Positions 16,301 to 23,824 of a stretch of 38,824 bases of DNA are shown here, piece after piece (the stretch's first letter is position 1; each line of letters opens with the position of its first letter). Where the stretch lies: positions 1 to 38,824 of IMG/VR virus record IMGVR_UViG_3300039190_000131. One strand, written 5' to 3'. This DNA is from a virus. The notes below the pieces were generated by a model that saw only the letters and a list, made by a program, of their open reading frames with translations, made no database searches and had not been told where the DNA came from. The position numbers and the translations under genes are program-made.

Positions 16301-16663
16301 ATGGATGCGGAACAAGCTCAAACACTACGAGGCGCTCTCGCACAGCATCGTGCGGAGTTCCACGGTATCGACTGGCGGCCAAGGCGGCTGGTCGATACCA
16401 ACGTCGTGTCGACGCTTTTGGAAGTCGTGACGGAGTTTGTGTCTGAGGTTTTGGAGTTACCACTGGATGGCCTGCCAACATCGGGTCGCTTGATGAAGTA
16501 CCAGAAGGAACTTCAAGTGGCTTATGAGCAGATCAGAAGGAACCGATTGTATAATCAGGCTGAGTTCTTCCAGCAGATCGGATTAGTATTCGAGTTGGTA
16601 GGCAAGGTCTTCGAGGATTTGGCGCGTTTAGAACGCATGGGTCACTTAGACCCTTCTAATTAA
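16301..16663 (+). CDS. Unknown helical protein, 120 aa
   Basis: This is a helical protein with AQHRAEFHGIDWRPRRLVDT near the start and a long amphipathic C-terminus (LQVAYEQIRRNRLYNQAEFF). No family is recognised. It starts at ATG 16301; a TTG one codon earlier is less likely. It is located in the structural run, 20 bases after the Ig-like protein gene. Confidence 0.6.
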   Translation: MDAEQAQTLRGALAQHRAEFHGIDWRPRRLVDTNVVSTLLEVVTEFVSEVLELPLDGLPTSGRLMKYQKELQVAYEQIRRNRLYNQAEFFQQIGLVFELVGKVFEDLARLERMGHLDPSN

Positions 16664-16677
16664 ACAGGAGAAAACCA

Positions 16678-17142
16678 ATGGCTAGAATTAGCGTAGTAGG
16701 AACCCCTTTCGAGAAAGTACTTCTTTCCGATCTGGACAAGAAGCAGAGCCTTCGTGAGCACACGATCAACCCTCCGGGACAGGAGCGGTATATCAATCCC
16801 ATCGACAAAGATGCCCTGAAAGAAACCCTTCAAGGTGCTGTGTCAGGTGGAACGGCTGTTCAAGACAGCCATGTTGAGACATTCATTGCCGATACGGTAG
16901 GGGCTGATGATATTTCTACCACTACTCTCGTCAATAAGGTGGGCACGGTCGCTACTGCTGTTGGTGGGACCCCTGCTGTTGTTGGAGGTCTTGGTGAGTC
17001 TCTGCAGGATCATGTTTCGTACTCGTTCGTCGAGACGGGGCACTTCCTCCTTTCCTTCAACGGTGGTGTCCTCAAGGGCCTCGTGGATCTGGGATGGATC
17101 AAGGTATTCACCGACGCTGGTGACGCCCTCTTCAGCCTGTAA
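16678..17142 (+). CDS. Probable virion protein, 154 aa
   Basis: The sequence has MARISVVGTPFEKVLLSDLD, then REHTINPPGQERYINPIDKD and a Gly/Thr/Val-rich C-terminal half ending in HFLLSFNGGVLKGLVDLGW. It is beta-type with no membrane segment. The family is not recognised. The ribosome site AGGAG lies 6 bases before ATG. It is likely structural by composition and context. Confidence 0.55.
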   Translation: MARISVVGTPFEKVLLSDLDKKQSLREHTINPPGQERYINPIDKDALKETLQGAVSGGTAVQDSHVETFIADTVGADDISTTTLVNKVGTVATAVGGTPAVVGGLGESLQDHVSYSFVETGHFLLSFNGGVLKGLVDLGWIKVFTDAGDALFSL

Positions 17143-17259
17143 TCCATGAAGAACCCCTTACGTACCCGACCTGACTACGGGGAGTGTCACGGGCCACCGG
17201 AGGATCAACCCTCTTGGTGCCCGGCACTCCCTCGTGGTCACACCGAAGAAGAGGAAGAT

Positions 17260-18018
17260 ATGAGTGATCGAGTTGCCATGCAAGTCCCCAAGTTTAGGGA
17301 TAAATATCTGGACACCTTTTTCCGTGAGAAGAATCTCCGGGAGAAGGTGTATCACGTTAGTGGACCAGAGAATGACCACTCGATTCCTACAGGTGTAGTG
17401 TTGGAGCATATTGCCTTGACGCGGGGCCGTGAGCGGGAACAGATCAAAGACGTCATTCGCAAAATCGACTTCAAAAATGGTGATCTCCACCACTTCTTTG
17501 AACACCTTGCCAAGGGTATTGCCGCTCAGTACGACCAGCAAGGTCGTCAAGCCACGAAGGAACACACCGTGAAAGATGACCTGATCAAGCTGGGCAACGC
17601 CCACCCCCAACTCCGTGAGCATATCAAGCCTATCCTGCGCTCCCTCAAGGTGGCTCAGTATAGCATCATGCCCTCTGAAATGGAGAAGGACCTTCGCAAG
17701 ATCTTTGGGAATGTGATTTCCGGTTCAAGAGGGAATAGCACCTCTTCCACATGGGCCATTGATGTGGTCCCTGAGTACGGGGAAGATGGGATTGTAGAGG
17801 TTCACCTCACTCACGACAAGATCATGGTGTCGAGCGAAGGTGGCCGCCAGCATCTTCTGACAGCTTCTGCGGAGCCTCAGATCTGGGAAGTCTTGAAGCG
17901 TGACTTTAAGAAGGCCCTGAAAATGGCTGAGCGCAACTCGGATGCCCCTATGGCATACTTCGAGGCTGTGATGCGGGAATCGAAGGCCCCGCGTATGAAG
18001 ATTCTGAGAGAAGTCTAA
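17260..18018 (+). CDS. Two-part protein with internal module copy and internal start
   Basis: The frame from 17146 is longer, but MSDRVAMQVPKFRDKYLD at 17260 (GAGGAAG upstream) matches the style of the gene at 20220. Residues 1-100 form one unit (YHVSGPENDHSIPTGVVLEH; GDLHHFFEHLAKGIAAQ), of a type I recall as a separate small phage protein. The recurrent module follows internally (VKDDLIKLGNAHPQLREHIK, then LKVAQ). It begins at an in-frame GTG (17569) with AAGGA 7 bases upstream. Translation could therefore give both a 252-residue and a 149-residue product. The C-terminal domain is alpha/beta with VVPEYGEDGIVEVHLTHDKI. Confidence 0.6.
   Translation: MSDRVAMQVPKFRDKYLDTFFREKNLREKVYHVSGPENDHSIPTGVVLEHIALTRGREREQIKDVIRKIDFKNGDLHHFFEHLAKGIAAQYDQQGRQATKEHTVKDDLIKLGNAHPQLREHIKPILRSLKVAQYSIMPSEMEKDLRKIFGNVISGSRGNSTSSTWAIDVVPEYGEDGIVEVHLTHDKIMVSSEGGRQHLLTASAEPQIWEVLKRDFKKALKMAERNSDAPMAYFEAVMRESKAPRMKILREV
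17569..18018 (+). CDS. Candidate internal in-frame product starting with the module
   Basis: The GTG at 17569 is preceded by AAGGA with 7-base spacing and starts exactly at the module, as in the free-standing module genes. If used, it yields a 149-residue protein with the same architecture (module, K27-V-A-Q, then domain) as those at 18467 and 18895. It lies wholly inside the CDS at 17260 in the same frame. This is inferred from the start context only. Confidence 0.4.
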   Translation: MKDDLIKLGNAHPQLREHIKPILRSLKVAQYSIMPSEMEKDLRKIFGNVISGSRGNSTSSTWAIDVVPEYGEDGIVEVHLTHDKIMVSSEGGRQHLLTASAEPQIWEVLKRDFKKALKMAERNSDAPMAYFEAVMRESKAPRMKILREV

Positions 18019-18033
18019 ATCTATGGGAGTTGA

Positions 18034-18267
18034 ATGTCAGTACGTAAAGATTTTCGCACGTGTGACCTCTACTTTGCTGCCTTCTTGAAGGCGACGGGCA
18101 TTCCGTTCCTCAAGTCGGCCAAAGTGGGCCGGAAGACGTATTTCGTATTCGAGAACCCGGAGAACATGCGGGAGCTTAGAGACGGTTACTTCTCAGGTAC
18201 GGCCAACGTGTCGGCCCTCCGTCACGCTAATGAGATTCGCAATCTCAAACGTCTCTGCCACCTTTGA
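18034..18267 (+). CDS. DUF5659-like small protein
   Basis: The 77-residue sequence (FRTCDLYFAAFLKATGIPFL; RKTYFVFENPENMRELRDG; YFSGTANVSALRHANEIRNL) follows the pattern of the DUF5659 family as I remember it: an N-terminal T-x-D-L-x-L-A-A-x-L helix, a central FxFE strand and a C-terminal helix. The biochemical role is unknown. GGGAG stands 4 bases before the ATG. Confidence 0.6.
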   Translation: MSVRKDFRTCDLYFAAFLKATGIPFLKSAKVGRKTYFVFENPENMRELRDGYFSGTANVSALRHANEIRNLKRLCHL

Positions 18268-18273
18268 TCTGCT

Positions 18274-18447
18274 ATGTCCGACCAAGACGACAAAAAGAAG
18301 ACACTCAGGGATCTGGTCAATCAGGTGCCCTTTGATGAAGAGCGGTGGTACGAAGAGGCTCGCAAGACGAACTGGCGAGCGGTTGACAAGCAGATAGGGG
18401 CAGAAGCCCATTTCGTAGAGCCGGGCGAAGTCCCCGGTGAAGATTGA
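18274..18447 (+). CDS. Small unknown protein, 57 aa
   Basis: This short frame starts at ATG 18274, six bases after the previous stop, and ends at TGA 18447. It encodes MSDQDDKKKTLRDLVNQVPF, then DEERWYEEARKTNWRAVDKQ and an acidic tail. It fills the gap between two real genes with matching codon use and a sensible hydrophilic sequence. No family is recognised and the ribosome site is weak. Confidence 0.5.
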   Translation: MSDQDDKKKTLRDLVNQVPFDEERWYEEARKTNWRAVDKQIGAEAHFVEPGEVPGED

Positions 18448-18466
18448 GCTGTACTTGGAGAACCTT

Positions 18467-18880
18467 ATGAGCAACCTGAAAGAGCAACTGATCAAGCTGG
18501 GCTCGGATAATAAGAGCCTTCGCCCTCATATTCGTCCTATCCTCGCAGAACTCAAAGAGGCTGGAGGACGTAAGGCCCGCCTTGGTGACGGCCCTGTAGG
18601 CTCGGTTTTGGACAAGTATTGGGATATGCTTCATGATCTGGAACACGATCTCCAAGAGGCAGCCAAGAGCTATAACTTCGCATCATCTTACGTAGAGAAG
18701 GGCGGCAAGAATGATGCAGAGGAAGTTCTCAAGAAGGTCAAAGAGGTTAAGGGGGCAGTAGAGAAGGTTTCCATGAAGCTCTTCCGTGAGCTATTTGAGG
18801 CCGAAGAGAAGTTCACCAAAGAACACGGGCATCCTTCTGAGTATGTAGAGAAGGTGCGTAATGAGATGTACTCTCGCTAA
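18467..18880 (+). CDS. Module-tagged protein, 137 aa
   Basis: Residues 1-29 are a near-consensus copy of the recurrent module (MSNLKEQLIKLGSDNKSLRP, then HIRPILAEL), followed by K30-E-A-G33. The remainder is a long helical domain (DKYWDMLHDLEHDLQEAAKS; EEVLKKVKEVKGAVEKVSMK), unrelated in sequence to other tagged proteins. Start: ATG with GGAG 6 bases upstream, not the TTG ten codons earlier. It is immediately followed by a second tagged gene. I infer a packaged or scaffold-associated cargo protein. Confidence 0.7.
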   Translation: MSNLKEQLIKLGSDNKSLRPHIRPILAELKEAGGRKARLGDGPVGSVLDKYWDMLHDLEHDLQEAAKSYNFASSYVEKGGKNDAEEVLKKVKEVKGAVEKVSMKLFRELFEAEEKFTKEHGHPSEYVEKVRNEMYSR

Positions 18881-18894
18881 CTTAGGTGGCTGCA

Positions 18895-19302
18895 ATGTCT
18901 AACCTCAAAGATCAACTGGTCAAGCTAGGTACCTCCAATACGGATCTCCGTCCTCATATCCGTCCTATTCTAGCAGACCTAGCGAAGGCAGCCGCTCCTG
19001 TGGATTTCTTTGACGAGGCTCGCTCTATTGAGCAAAGCCATCTTGAGGATATGCGTAAGGATTTGGTGAGGCTTGTAAAGAAGGCGGCCCACCAACTAGA
19101 TAAGTACGGCTTCGAGGTGAGTAATAAGAGCGTCTGGGTAAATGCTTACGAGCGGCCTCAGATGGAGATCACCTTCAGATCGGAACCTCTGGAGAAGCGG
19201 AAGGTAGAAAGCATCCTCAGAGATGTTCTGGGTTATGGTGGTTACGTCAAGTCTGTGACTGGAGGGGTCGAATGGTCCTTCTTCGTAGACCTTAGCGAAT
19301 AA
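18895..19302 (+). CDS. Module-tagged protein, 135 aa
   Basis: It starts MSNLKDQLVKLGTSNTDLRP then HIRPILADL, with K31-A-A-A at the conserved distance. The body carries a helical stretch (HLEDMRKDLVRLVKKAAHQL) and a beta region (VWVNAYERPQMEITFRSEP; GGVEWSFFVDLSE). The body does not resemble that of the neighbour at 18467, so only the N-terminal module is shared. Start: ATG 18895 with AGGTGG upstream. Confidence 0.7.
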   Translation: MSNLKDQLVKLGTSNTDLRPHIRPILADLAKAAAPVDFFDEARSIEQSHLEDMRKDLVRLVKKAAHQLDKYGFEVSNKSVWVNAYERPQMEITFRSEPLEKRKVESILRDVLGYGGYVKSVTGGVEWSFFVDLSE

Positions 19303-19328
19303 CCCCTCTTCCCACATAGGAGCACCCC

Positions 19329-20219
19329 ATGCCTCTGGAATTGACACGTGGTTCGATTACTGAGCCTGACGACCTAGATATTGAAATCATTGATTCCGGG
19401 GGCTCTCCTATTGACCCCCACTCCATCACGTACGCCCTGTACGATGTGACAACGGGCTCCGAAGTCCTCATAGGACCCGCTCAGAGGTCCCCTGTACGCA
19501 TCGAGCTGGGTCATTACCACGCCCACTTCCAAGTCCCGGAGAATGCCGCCTACGGCCTCTACAGGATTCGCTGGACTCTCCAAGAACAAGCCGGTGATCC
19601 CTCCTATGAGGTGATGCAGGAGTTCGAGGTAGTCAATGAGTCCCAGCTTCAAGCCCAGCTCTGGACGCCTACGCAGGCGAACATGATTAAGAGGTTCCGT
19701 ACGCTGCTCAGGGACAACAACCCGGACAAACACTATCACTTCCGGCCCCCCACCAGCTCCGGGACAGTCAACGAGTTCAACCGGGTCTTTGCGTACATCT
19801 GGGAGGACGAAGAGCTGTTTGAGTACATGGAGCAGGCTGTCTTCTCAATCAACGCTAGCCCTCCAGAGACACATTTCCACGGCCTTGACGATATGGTCAA
19901 GGGGAAGCGGAACTGGATTCCGTGGATCTTAACCGGTGCTACCATCCACGCTTGTATTGCTCTGAGCCTCAACTGGATTGCCGACGAATTTGACTACAGC
20001 ATCGGAGGGATCTCGCTCTCCATCGAGAAGTCGTCTAAGTACGAGTCCATCAAGCAAAACGCAGAGGGCCGCTTCGACAAGATGATGGATCAGAAGACCC
20101 GTACACATAAGATCATGCGAGGTCTAAAGCAGAGCCGTTATGGCCTTGGTGTGCGATCCAGCTTTGGACCGTCTACTGGAAAGGGCGTCCTCACCCCTCG
20201 CAAATTCGTAGGTGTCTAA
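19329..20219 (+). CDS. Probable neck/connector structural protein, 296 aa
   Basis: The N-terminal 100 residues form a beta domain resembling a bacterial Ig or tail-fibre-type domain (DIEIIDSGGSPIDPHSITYA; YGLYRIRWTLQEQ). The C-terminal 190 residues include DKHYHFRPPTSSGTVNEFNR, YIWEDEELFEYMEQAVFSIN and EFDYSIGGISLSIEKSSKYE, a well-conserved pattern I remember from structural proteins of large myophages near the neck genes. ISLSIEKSSKYESIKQNAEG and the basic tail suggest contact with other virion parts. The ribosome site is AGGAG. The stop codon abuts the next start. Confidence 0.55.
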   Translation: MPLELTRGSITEPDDLDIEIIDSGGSPIDPHSITYALYDVTTGSEVLIGPAQRSPVRIELGHYHAHFQVPENAAYGLYRIRWTLQEQAGDPSYEVMQEFEVVNESQLQAQLWTPTQANMIKRFRTLLRDNNPDKHYHFRPPTSSGTVNEFNRVFAYIWEDEELFEYMEQAVFSINASPPETHFHGLDDMVKGKRNWIPWILTGATIHACIALSLNWIADEFDYSIGGISLSIEKSSKYESIKQNAEGRFDKMMDQKTRTHKIMRGLKQSRYGLGVRSSFGPSTGKGVLTPRKFVGV

Positions 20220-20700
20220 ATGTCGGATCGTATTGCCGCCCAAGTTGCCCGCCACTTCCTAGCCAAGGTCCTCCAAGACACGGGGGAAGAGTCCTTCTAT
20301 GGAGGCCCCTCCTATATGATGAACGTGACGAAGGACCGTTTCGTACACTTCACGTACGAGAGCCGGGCACAGGAAATCCTCGATTCAGGCGCTCTCCTAG
20401 CGAACCCTCCCTACAAGAAGTTCGGGTATCGAGGGCGTACAGGCAGTCTCCGCTATCTGGGGGAGGCTCACTTCGGGCGTTCAGTTTTCCCACCTCAAGG
20501 GCAAAGAGGATCTGGTAGCTATTGTGTTTAGCACCACCAATGAGCCCGATATTGGCTACCCTGAGGAAGTGATCTGGAAGCATGACGTATCCTTTTCAGG
20601 ACGGCCCCGGATTGTATCCTTTTCAGAGGGGAAGAGAATTCTAAAGAGTACCCCGGAGAGAGTCCCCGATGGTACGGTAGTCAACTATTATAGGGCCTAA
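20220..20700 (+). CDS. ADP-ribosyltransferase-like protein, frameshifted
   Basis: The frame from ATG 20220 stops at 20531, but after KKFG the sensible protein continues in the +1 frame (IEGVQAVSAIWG, GVQFSHLKGKEDLVAIVF, GYPEEVIWKHDVSF) to TAA at 20700. Removing one G from GGG at 20424-20426 gives a single 159-residue protein. RFVHFTYESRAQEILDSGAL resembles the H-x-T plus 'SG-x-L' start of ADP-ribosyltransferase/RNA 2'-phosphotransferase-like folds, and PEEVIW could supply the late Glu. That assignment is weak. The N-terminus, MSDRIAAQVARHFLAKVL, matches other genes here. Error, mutation or frameshifting cannot be separated by sequence alone. Confidence 0.6.
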
Positions 20701-20776
20701 AGGTCGAAGATCTACTTATGCGACAGGTACGTTGAAGTTCCACCAGTGCTACCTACCCTAAGATATGGAGGGGTTT

Positions 20777-21157
20777 ATGTGGGCTAAAAACAGTGCATTG
20801 TTTGAGTATCACCCGTCGTCGAATTCAGATTTCACCTTTTACTACCTCCCAATCCCCAAGCCTGAGCAGAAGGTCCAGCGCCGCCGCTATAACGAGTACC
20901 GGAACACGACAGAGTTCATGCAGTCCCTTCTGCGTAAGAGGTTGGTTCTCGTATCCGAGAGTTCCGGCCACACCGTCTACCGCTATGAATGGCCTAGCGA
21001 TATTACGGGGCAAGATCACCTGCTCTCTCGTATCCCTAACGGTGTCGTGATTGAACTAGGTGCCGCCATTCTTGGTTGGATGCGCTCGCAGGACGAGGAT
21101 GCCTCACGCTTTATGGAGCGTGTGGTTGGAGACCTCAAAGACGCTCTGACCCCCTAA
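20777..21157 (+). CDS. Unknown protein, 126 aa
   Basis: This is a hydrophilic protein with FEYHPSSNSDFTFYYLPIPK at the start, then basic RRRYNEYRNTTEFMQSLLRK, and a strand pair RLVLVSESSGHTVYRYEWPS before a helical C-terminus. No family is recognised. Start: ATG 20777, 5 bases after GGAGG, preferred over ATG four codons earlier. The gene ends at a terminator. Confidence 0.6.
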   Translation: MWAKNSALFEYHPSSNSDFTFYYLPIPKPEQKVQRRRYNEYRNTTEFMQSLLRKRLVLVSESSGHTVYRYEWPSDITGQDHLLSRIPNGVVIELGAAILGWMRSQDEDASRFMERVVGDLKDALTP

Positions 21158-21181
21158 ACATCGGTTATTTCCTTATACTTA

Positions 21182-21210
21182 GGGTACGGTAGCTAGCCGT
21201 ACCCTTTTCT
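21182..21210 (+). terminator. Intrinsic terminator
   Basis: GGGTACGG (21182-21189) pairs perfectly with CCGTACCC (21197-21204) around a 7-base loop, followed by TTTTCTTTT. It ends the long structural run that starts at 11766 and lies only 19 bases before the next start codon. Confidence 0.85.
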
Positions 21211-21228
21211 TTTGCGTGCGTCCTTATT

Positions 21229-22554
21229 GTGCCTAAAGACAGGAAGCCTACAACTAAGGAGCGCCAGAACCCTACGCACCCGCTCCCTCCTTTGAATTCG
21301 AGTGCCATCTGGTCCTTTGCCTCGCAACAGAAGGCTATTGACCTGTATTGGGATGATCCTGCAGCGATCCCCAATAACTCCGGCTTCGATATTCTGGGGG
21401 TCAATGTGTACCGGTCCTTCGACTCTGAGTACGGACCCTATTTTCGTCTGAACCAGAATCCGATCGGGGCAACCTTCTACAGGGATGCCACGACCATTGA
21501 TGACGTGGTGGATGAAAATGTGTCCACTCGATTCCTCGCTAGAGGGGACGAGAACGGCGATTGGATCTTCCGGGTCCAGAACTACCCGATGGTCAAGCCG
21601 GGCGATCCTAAGGTAACTGCAAACAGCGCAGACGACGTGACGGTCACAATTGATGGACAGGAAGTGAAAGCAGCTCGTGTCTATGGTGAGACCGGTGAAG
21701 TACAGCTCCAGACGGCCTACGAATATGATGCTGCTACCAATCAGCGAAATGATCCTGTGCTGCCACACGCTAACTCAGTGGTGACGTGCTCGTACTCTTA
21801 CAATACGAACCTGATCTCCAACGAGCTATTCCAGCGTACCTTTTACAGGATCACAACGGTTGGGTACGATCAGTGGGACGGCCAACTCAAAGAGACTCCG
21901 CTCAACTGGACGAGCGCAGTTCATATCCACGAGACAGAGAAGCTAGATTACATCTGGAAGGATGCGATCAGGCGGAACCGGTGGATTCTTGATCAAGGTG
22001 GGGAGAGGGTCAAGGCCTTTATCCACAAGTACCGAGGCGTTCAATGTGGGTGTTATGCCCGCTTTGACGATCCTCACCCCTACAATCAATGTGAGGTGTG
22101 CTTCGGCACCGGGGTGAAGGGGGGATATGAGGGTCCGTATGAGATCCTTCTGGCTCCCGCAGACGGAGCACGGTCTATTCGCCAGTCGGATAGAGGTCGA
22201 GGCGAGGAAAAGACCTACAATACATGGACAGGACCACAGCCCCTTATGTCTCAGAGGGACTTTATCGTCAAGCTCAATGGCGACCGGTACTCGATTGGTC
22301 CGGTGTCGATGCCTACGAACAGGGGCACGGTATTGCAACAACATTTCGATGTGAACCTTCTCGCCAAGAATGACATTCGCCATCTTGTGCCTGTGACGGG
22401 CACAGATAGCTTGGCATTCCCTGAGACGAGAACAATGGATCACGAGGACGACCCGGATGAAACCCGGTATCCTCAGATCACAGACAGTGATTCCTCCCCT
22501 GACGGGATTGAGGAACGAGGCCGCACTCCGGTGTGGGAGAATATCAATAGTTGA
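21229..22554 (+). CDS. Virion structural protein with FN3-like and Ig-like modules and a Cys cluster
   Basis: This 441-residue protein has an FN3-like start (QKAIDLYWDDPAAIPNNSGF; ILGVNVYRSFDSEYGPYFRL). An Ig-like module follows (about 110-195: FRVQNYPMVKPGDPKVTANS, DDVTVTIDGQEVKAARVYG) that is clearly related to the repeats of the tail sheath. Next are a four-Cys cluster (QCGCYARFDDPHPYNQCEVC, then FGTG) and a conserved C-terminal domain with SQRDFIVKLNGDRYSIGPVS. I recall the C-terminal arrangement from large myophages but not its exact role; neck, baseplate or tail completion are options. It starts at GTG without a clear ribosome site, right after a terminator. Confidence 0.6.
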   Translation: MPKDRKPTTKERQNPTHPLPPLNSSAIWSFASQQKAIDLYWDDPAAIPNNSGFDILGVNVYRSFDSEYGPYFRLNQNPIGATFYRDATTIDDVVDENVSTRFLARGDENGDWIFRVQNYPMVKPGDPKVTANSADDVTVTIDGQEVKAARVYGETGEVQLQTAYEYDAATNQRNDPVLPHANSVVTCSYSYNTNLISNELFQRTFYRITTVGYDQWDGQLKETPLNWTSAVHIHETEKLDYIWKDAIRRNRWILDQGGERVKAFIHKYRGVQCGCYARFDDPHPYNQCEVCFGTGVKGGYEGPYEILLAPADGARSIRQSDRGRGEEKTYNTWTGPQPLMSQRDFIVKLNGDRYSIGPVSMPTNRGTVLQQHFDVNLLAKNDIRHLVPVTGTDSLAFPETRTMDHEDDPDETRYPQITDSDSSPDGIEERGRTPVWENINS

Positions 22555-22566
22555 TTGGAGTAAGTT

Positions 22567-23094
22567 ATGGAAGATCGAAAGTACAAGATCATCAATGCCG
22601 ATACAGTAGCGGTACACAAAGTGTCGACTCCTGCATGGGACAATCCTCAGGTAGCGGAGATGTACGAGACAGGTTCGAGATCTGTCCCTCCTTTACCTCC
22701 TTTTTCACCGGGAGAGGATATGGATATGGGGAGTGATGAATTCTGGGAAGACCTTCCTCAGGAGCTAAAGGATGCTGTCCGGGATAGCATCATCTCAGAG
22801 CTAGATGGCAAAGCGCTCCACGAGGATACACTTGACTGGAACTTCCTCGAAGAGAAGGCCAAAGAGGATCGACTTCGGGTAAAGGCCCAGAAGCGTCTGG
22901 ATTACATGGCTAGGACGGCGGTATCTAACACCCTCGATAAGATGGCCGATTTCGTTGGGAAGGTTCGTGGTGAGATTTCAGGCCTCAGTGAGAAGGTGGC
23001 ACCTCCGTTTACCACACCGCCCCTCAATCCGGTCGATCTCCTGAAAAGCCTTAAATCCGGGAAGGGTATTGAGATTTTCAGGAGGAAGTCATGA
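22567..23094 (+). CDS. Unknown, probably structural, protein, 175 aa
   Basis: This is a hydrophilic protein with MEDRKYKIINADTVAVHKVS, a Pro-rich patch (SRSVPPLPPFSPGEDMD) and a long helical segment (NFLEEKAKEDRLRVKAQKRL). The C-terminus is Pro/Lys-rich. It has no recognised family. GGAG lies upstream of the ATG. Its stop overlaps the next start by four bases (ATGA), so the two are coupled. Confidence 0.6.
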   Translation: MEDRKYKIINADTVAVHKVSTPAWDNPQVAEMYETGSRSVPPLPPFSPGEDMDMGSDEFWEDLPQELKDAVRDSIISELDGKALHEDTLDWNFLEEKAKEDRLRVKAQKRLDYMARTAVSNTLDKMADFVGKVRGEISGLSEKVAPPFTTPPLNPVDLLKSLKSGKGIEIFRRKS

Positions 23095-23675
23095 TCATCT
23101 CCCGATGGGGTCTTGTTGGAGCCATGAGGTGGGAGCCAAAGGATTACGCTACTGACGTACTCCAGAGGTGCTACGAGGTGTATATAGAAGGTGGGACCCT
23201 CAGTAGTGACACCGGTCTGGTTTACATGGAGAACGGCATCCTCAAGGCGTCCTTTGGGCGTCGTCAGGGGCATTCCCATTCGATCCATCAATTCACTGAG
23301 AACCACCCTGAGATGGAGTTCTGCGTAGTCAAGAATACCTTTGATCAGGTATATATGGGCCGGAGAGAGCACGGGCATAACAATGTCCGCTGGGCCTCCC
23401 TCTCTCGTCTGGATAATTTGCGTGGTTGTCGTCCCGATGCTGTCTTTTTTGATGTGTGTCAGCGGGATTACATGGCTCAGCAGCAAGAGATCCGAAATCA
23501 CATTGGGCCATTCAGGGCTATGGGAATCCCCGTGATCGTCTTGATTAGCGATGCTGTAGATCCCCGTAGCGTAGGTCCTACGGTCATTGAAGCACAGGCA
23601 CCAAAGAATGTACTAGATAGGCTGGGATACCGGTATGAAATCGCAAAAGACAGGCGAAAAACTACTTCGCAGTGA
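23091..23675 (+). CDS. Unknown protein with a terminase-like Walker B-type segment, 194 aa
   Basis: The middle of the protein reads HGHNNVRWASLSRLDNLRGC, then RPDAVFFDVCQRDYMAQQQE. A 'LRG-x-RPD-x-V-x-FD' run before a polar helix resembles the region around Walker B in terminase-type ATPases, but the catalytic Glu would be Val (DV) and no Walker A is present. It may therefore be a degenerate or structural relative, or the likeness may be chance. VIVLISDAVDPRSVGPTVIE later looks Rossmann-like. It overlaps the previous gene by 4 bases and the next small gene by 41. Confidence 0.55.
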   Translation: MIISRWGLVGAMRWEPKDYATDVLQRCYEVYIEGGTLSSDTGLVYMENGILKASFGRRQGHSHSIHQFTENHPEMEFCVVKNTFDQVYMGRREHGHNNVRWASLSRLDNLRGCRPDAVFFDVCQRDYMAQQQEIRNHIGPFRAMGIPVIVLISDAVDPRSVGPTVIEAQAPKNVLDRLGYRYEIAKDRRKTTSQ

Positions 23676-23823
23676 GGCGTTCACCCGTCTCGCCAACCAG
23701 CACGGGTACCGATTGAACCTGTCTGTACGTGCGTCGGAGGAACCCGTCCTCTACCGCATGTTTCTAAATCGTCAGGCGGCACACGCCCGCCAAGTCTGTT
23801 CTGTGAGGGACAGAGGGAGATGA
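23635..23823 (+). CDS. Small basic protein, 62 aa
   Basis: A 62-residue basic protein (MKSQKTGEKLLRSEAFTRLA, then NQHGYRLNLSVRASEEPVLY) overlaps the previous gene by 41 bases and fills the otherwise empty 150 bases before the next ATG. The overlap and poor ribosome site make it less certain. No family is recognised. Confidence 0.45.
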   Translation: MKSQKTGEKLLRSEAFTRLANQHGYRLNLSVRASEEPVLYRMFLNRQAAHARQVCSVRDRGR

Positions 23824-23824
23824 T

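Noticed and set aside
17146-17259. N-terminal extension of the 17260 gene from an upstream ATG
   Set aside because: The 38 extra residues are Pro/Cys/His-rich and unlike a folded start, the ATG lacks a ribosome site, and MSDRVA at 17260 matches other gene starts here.
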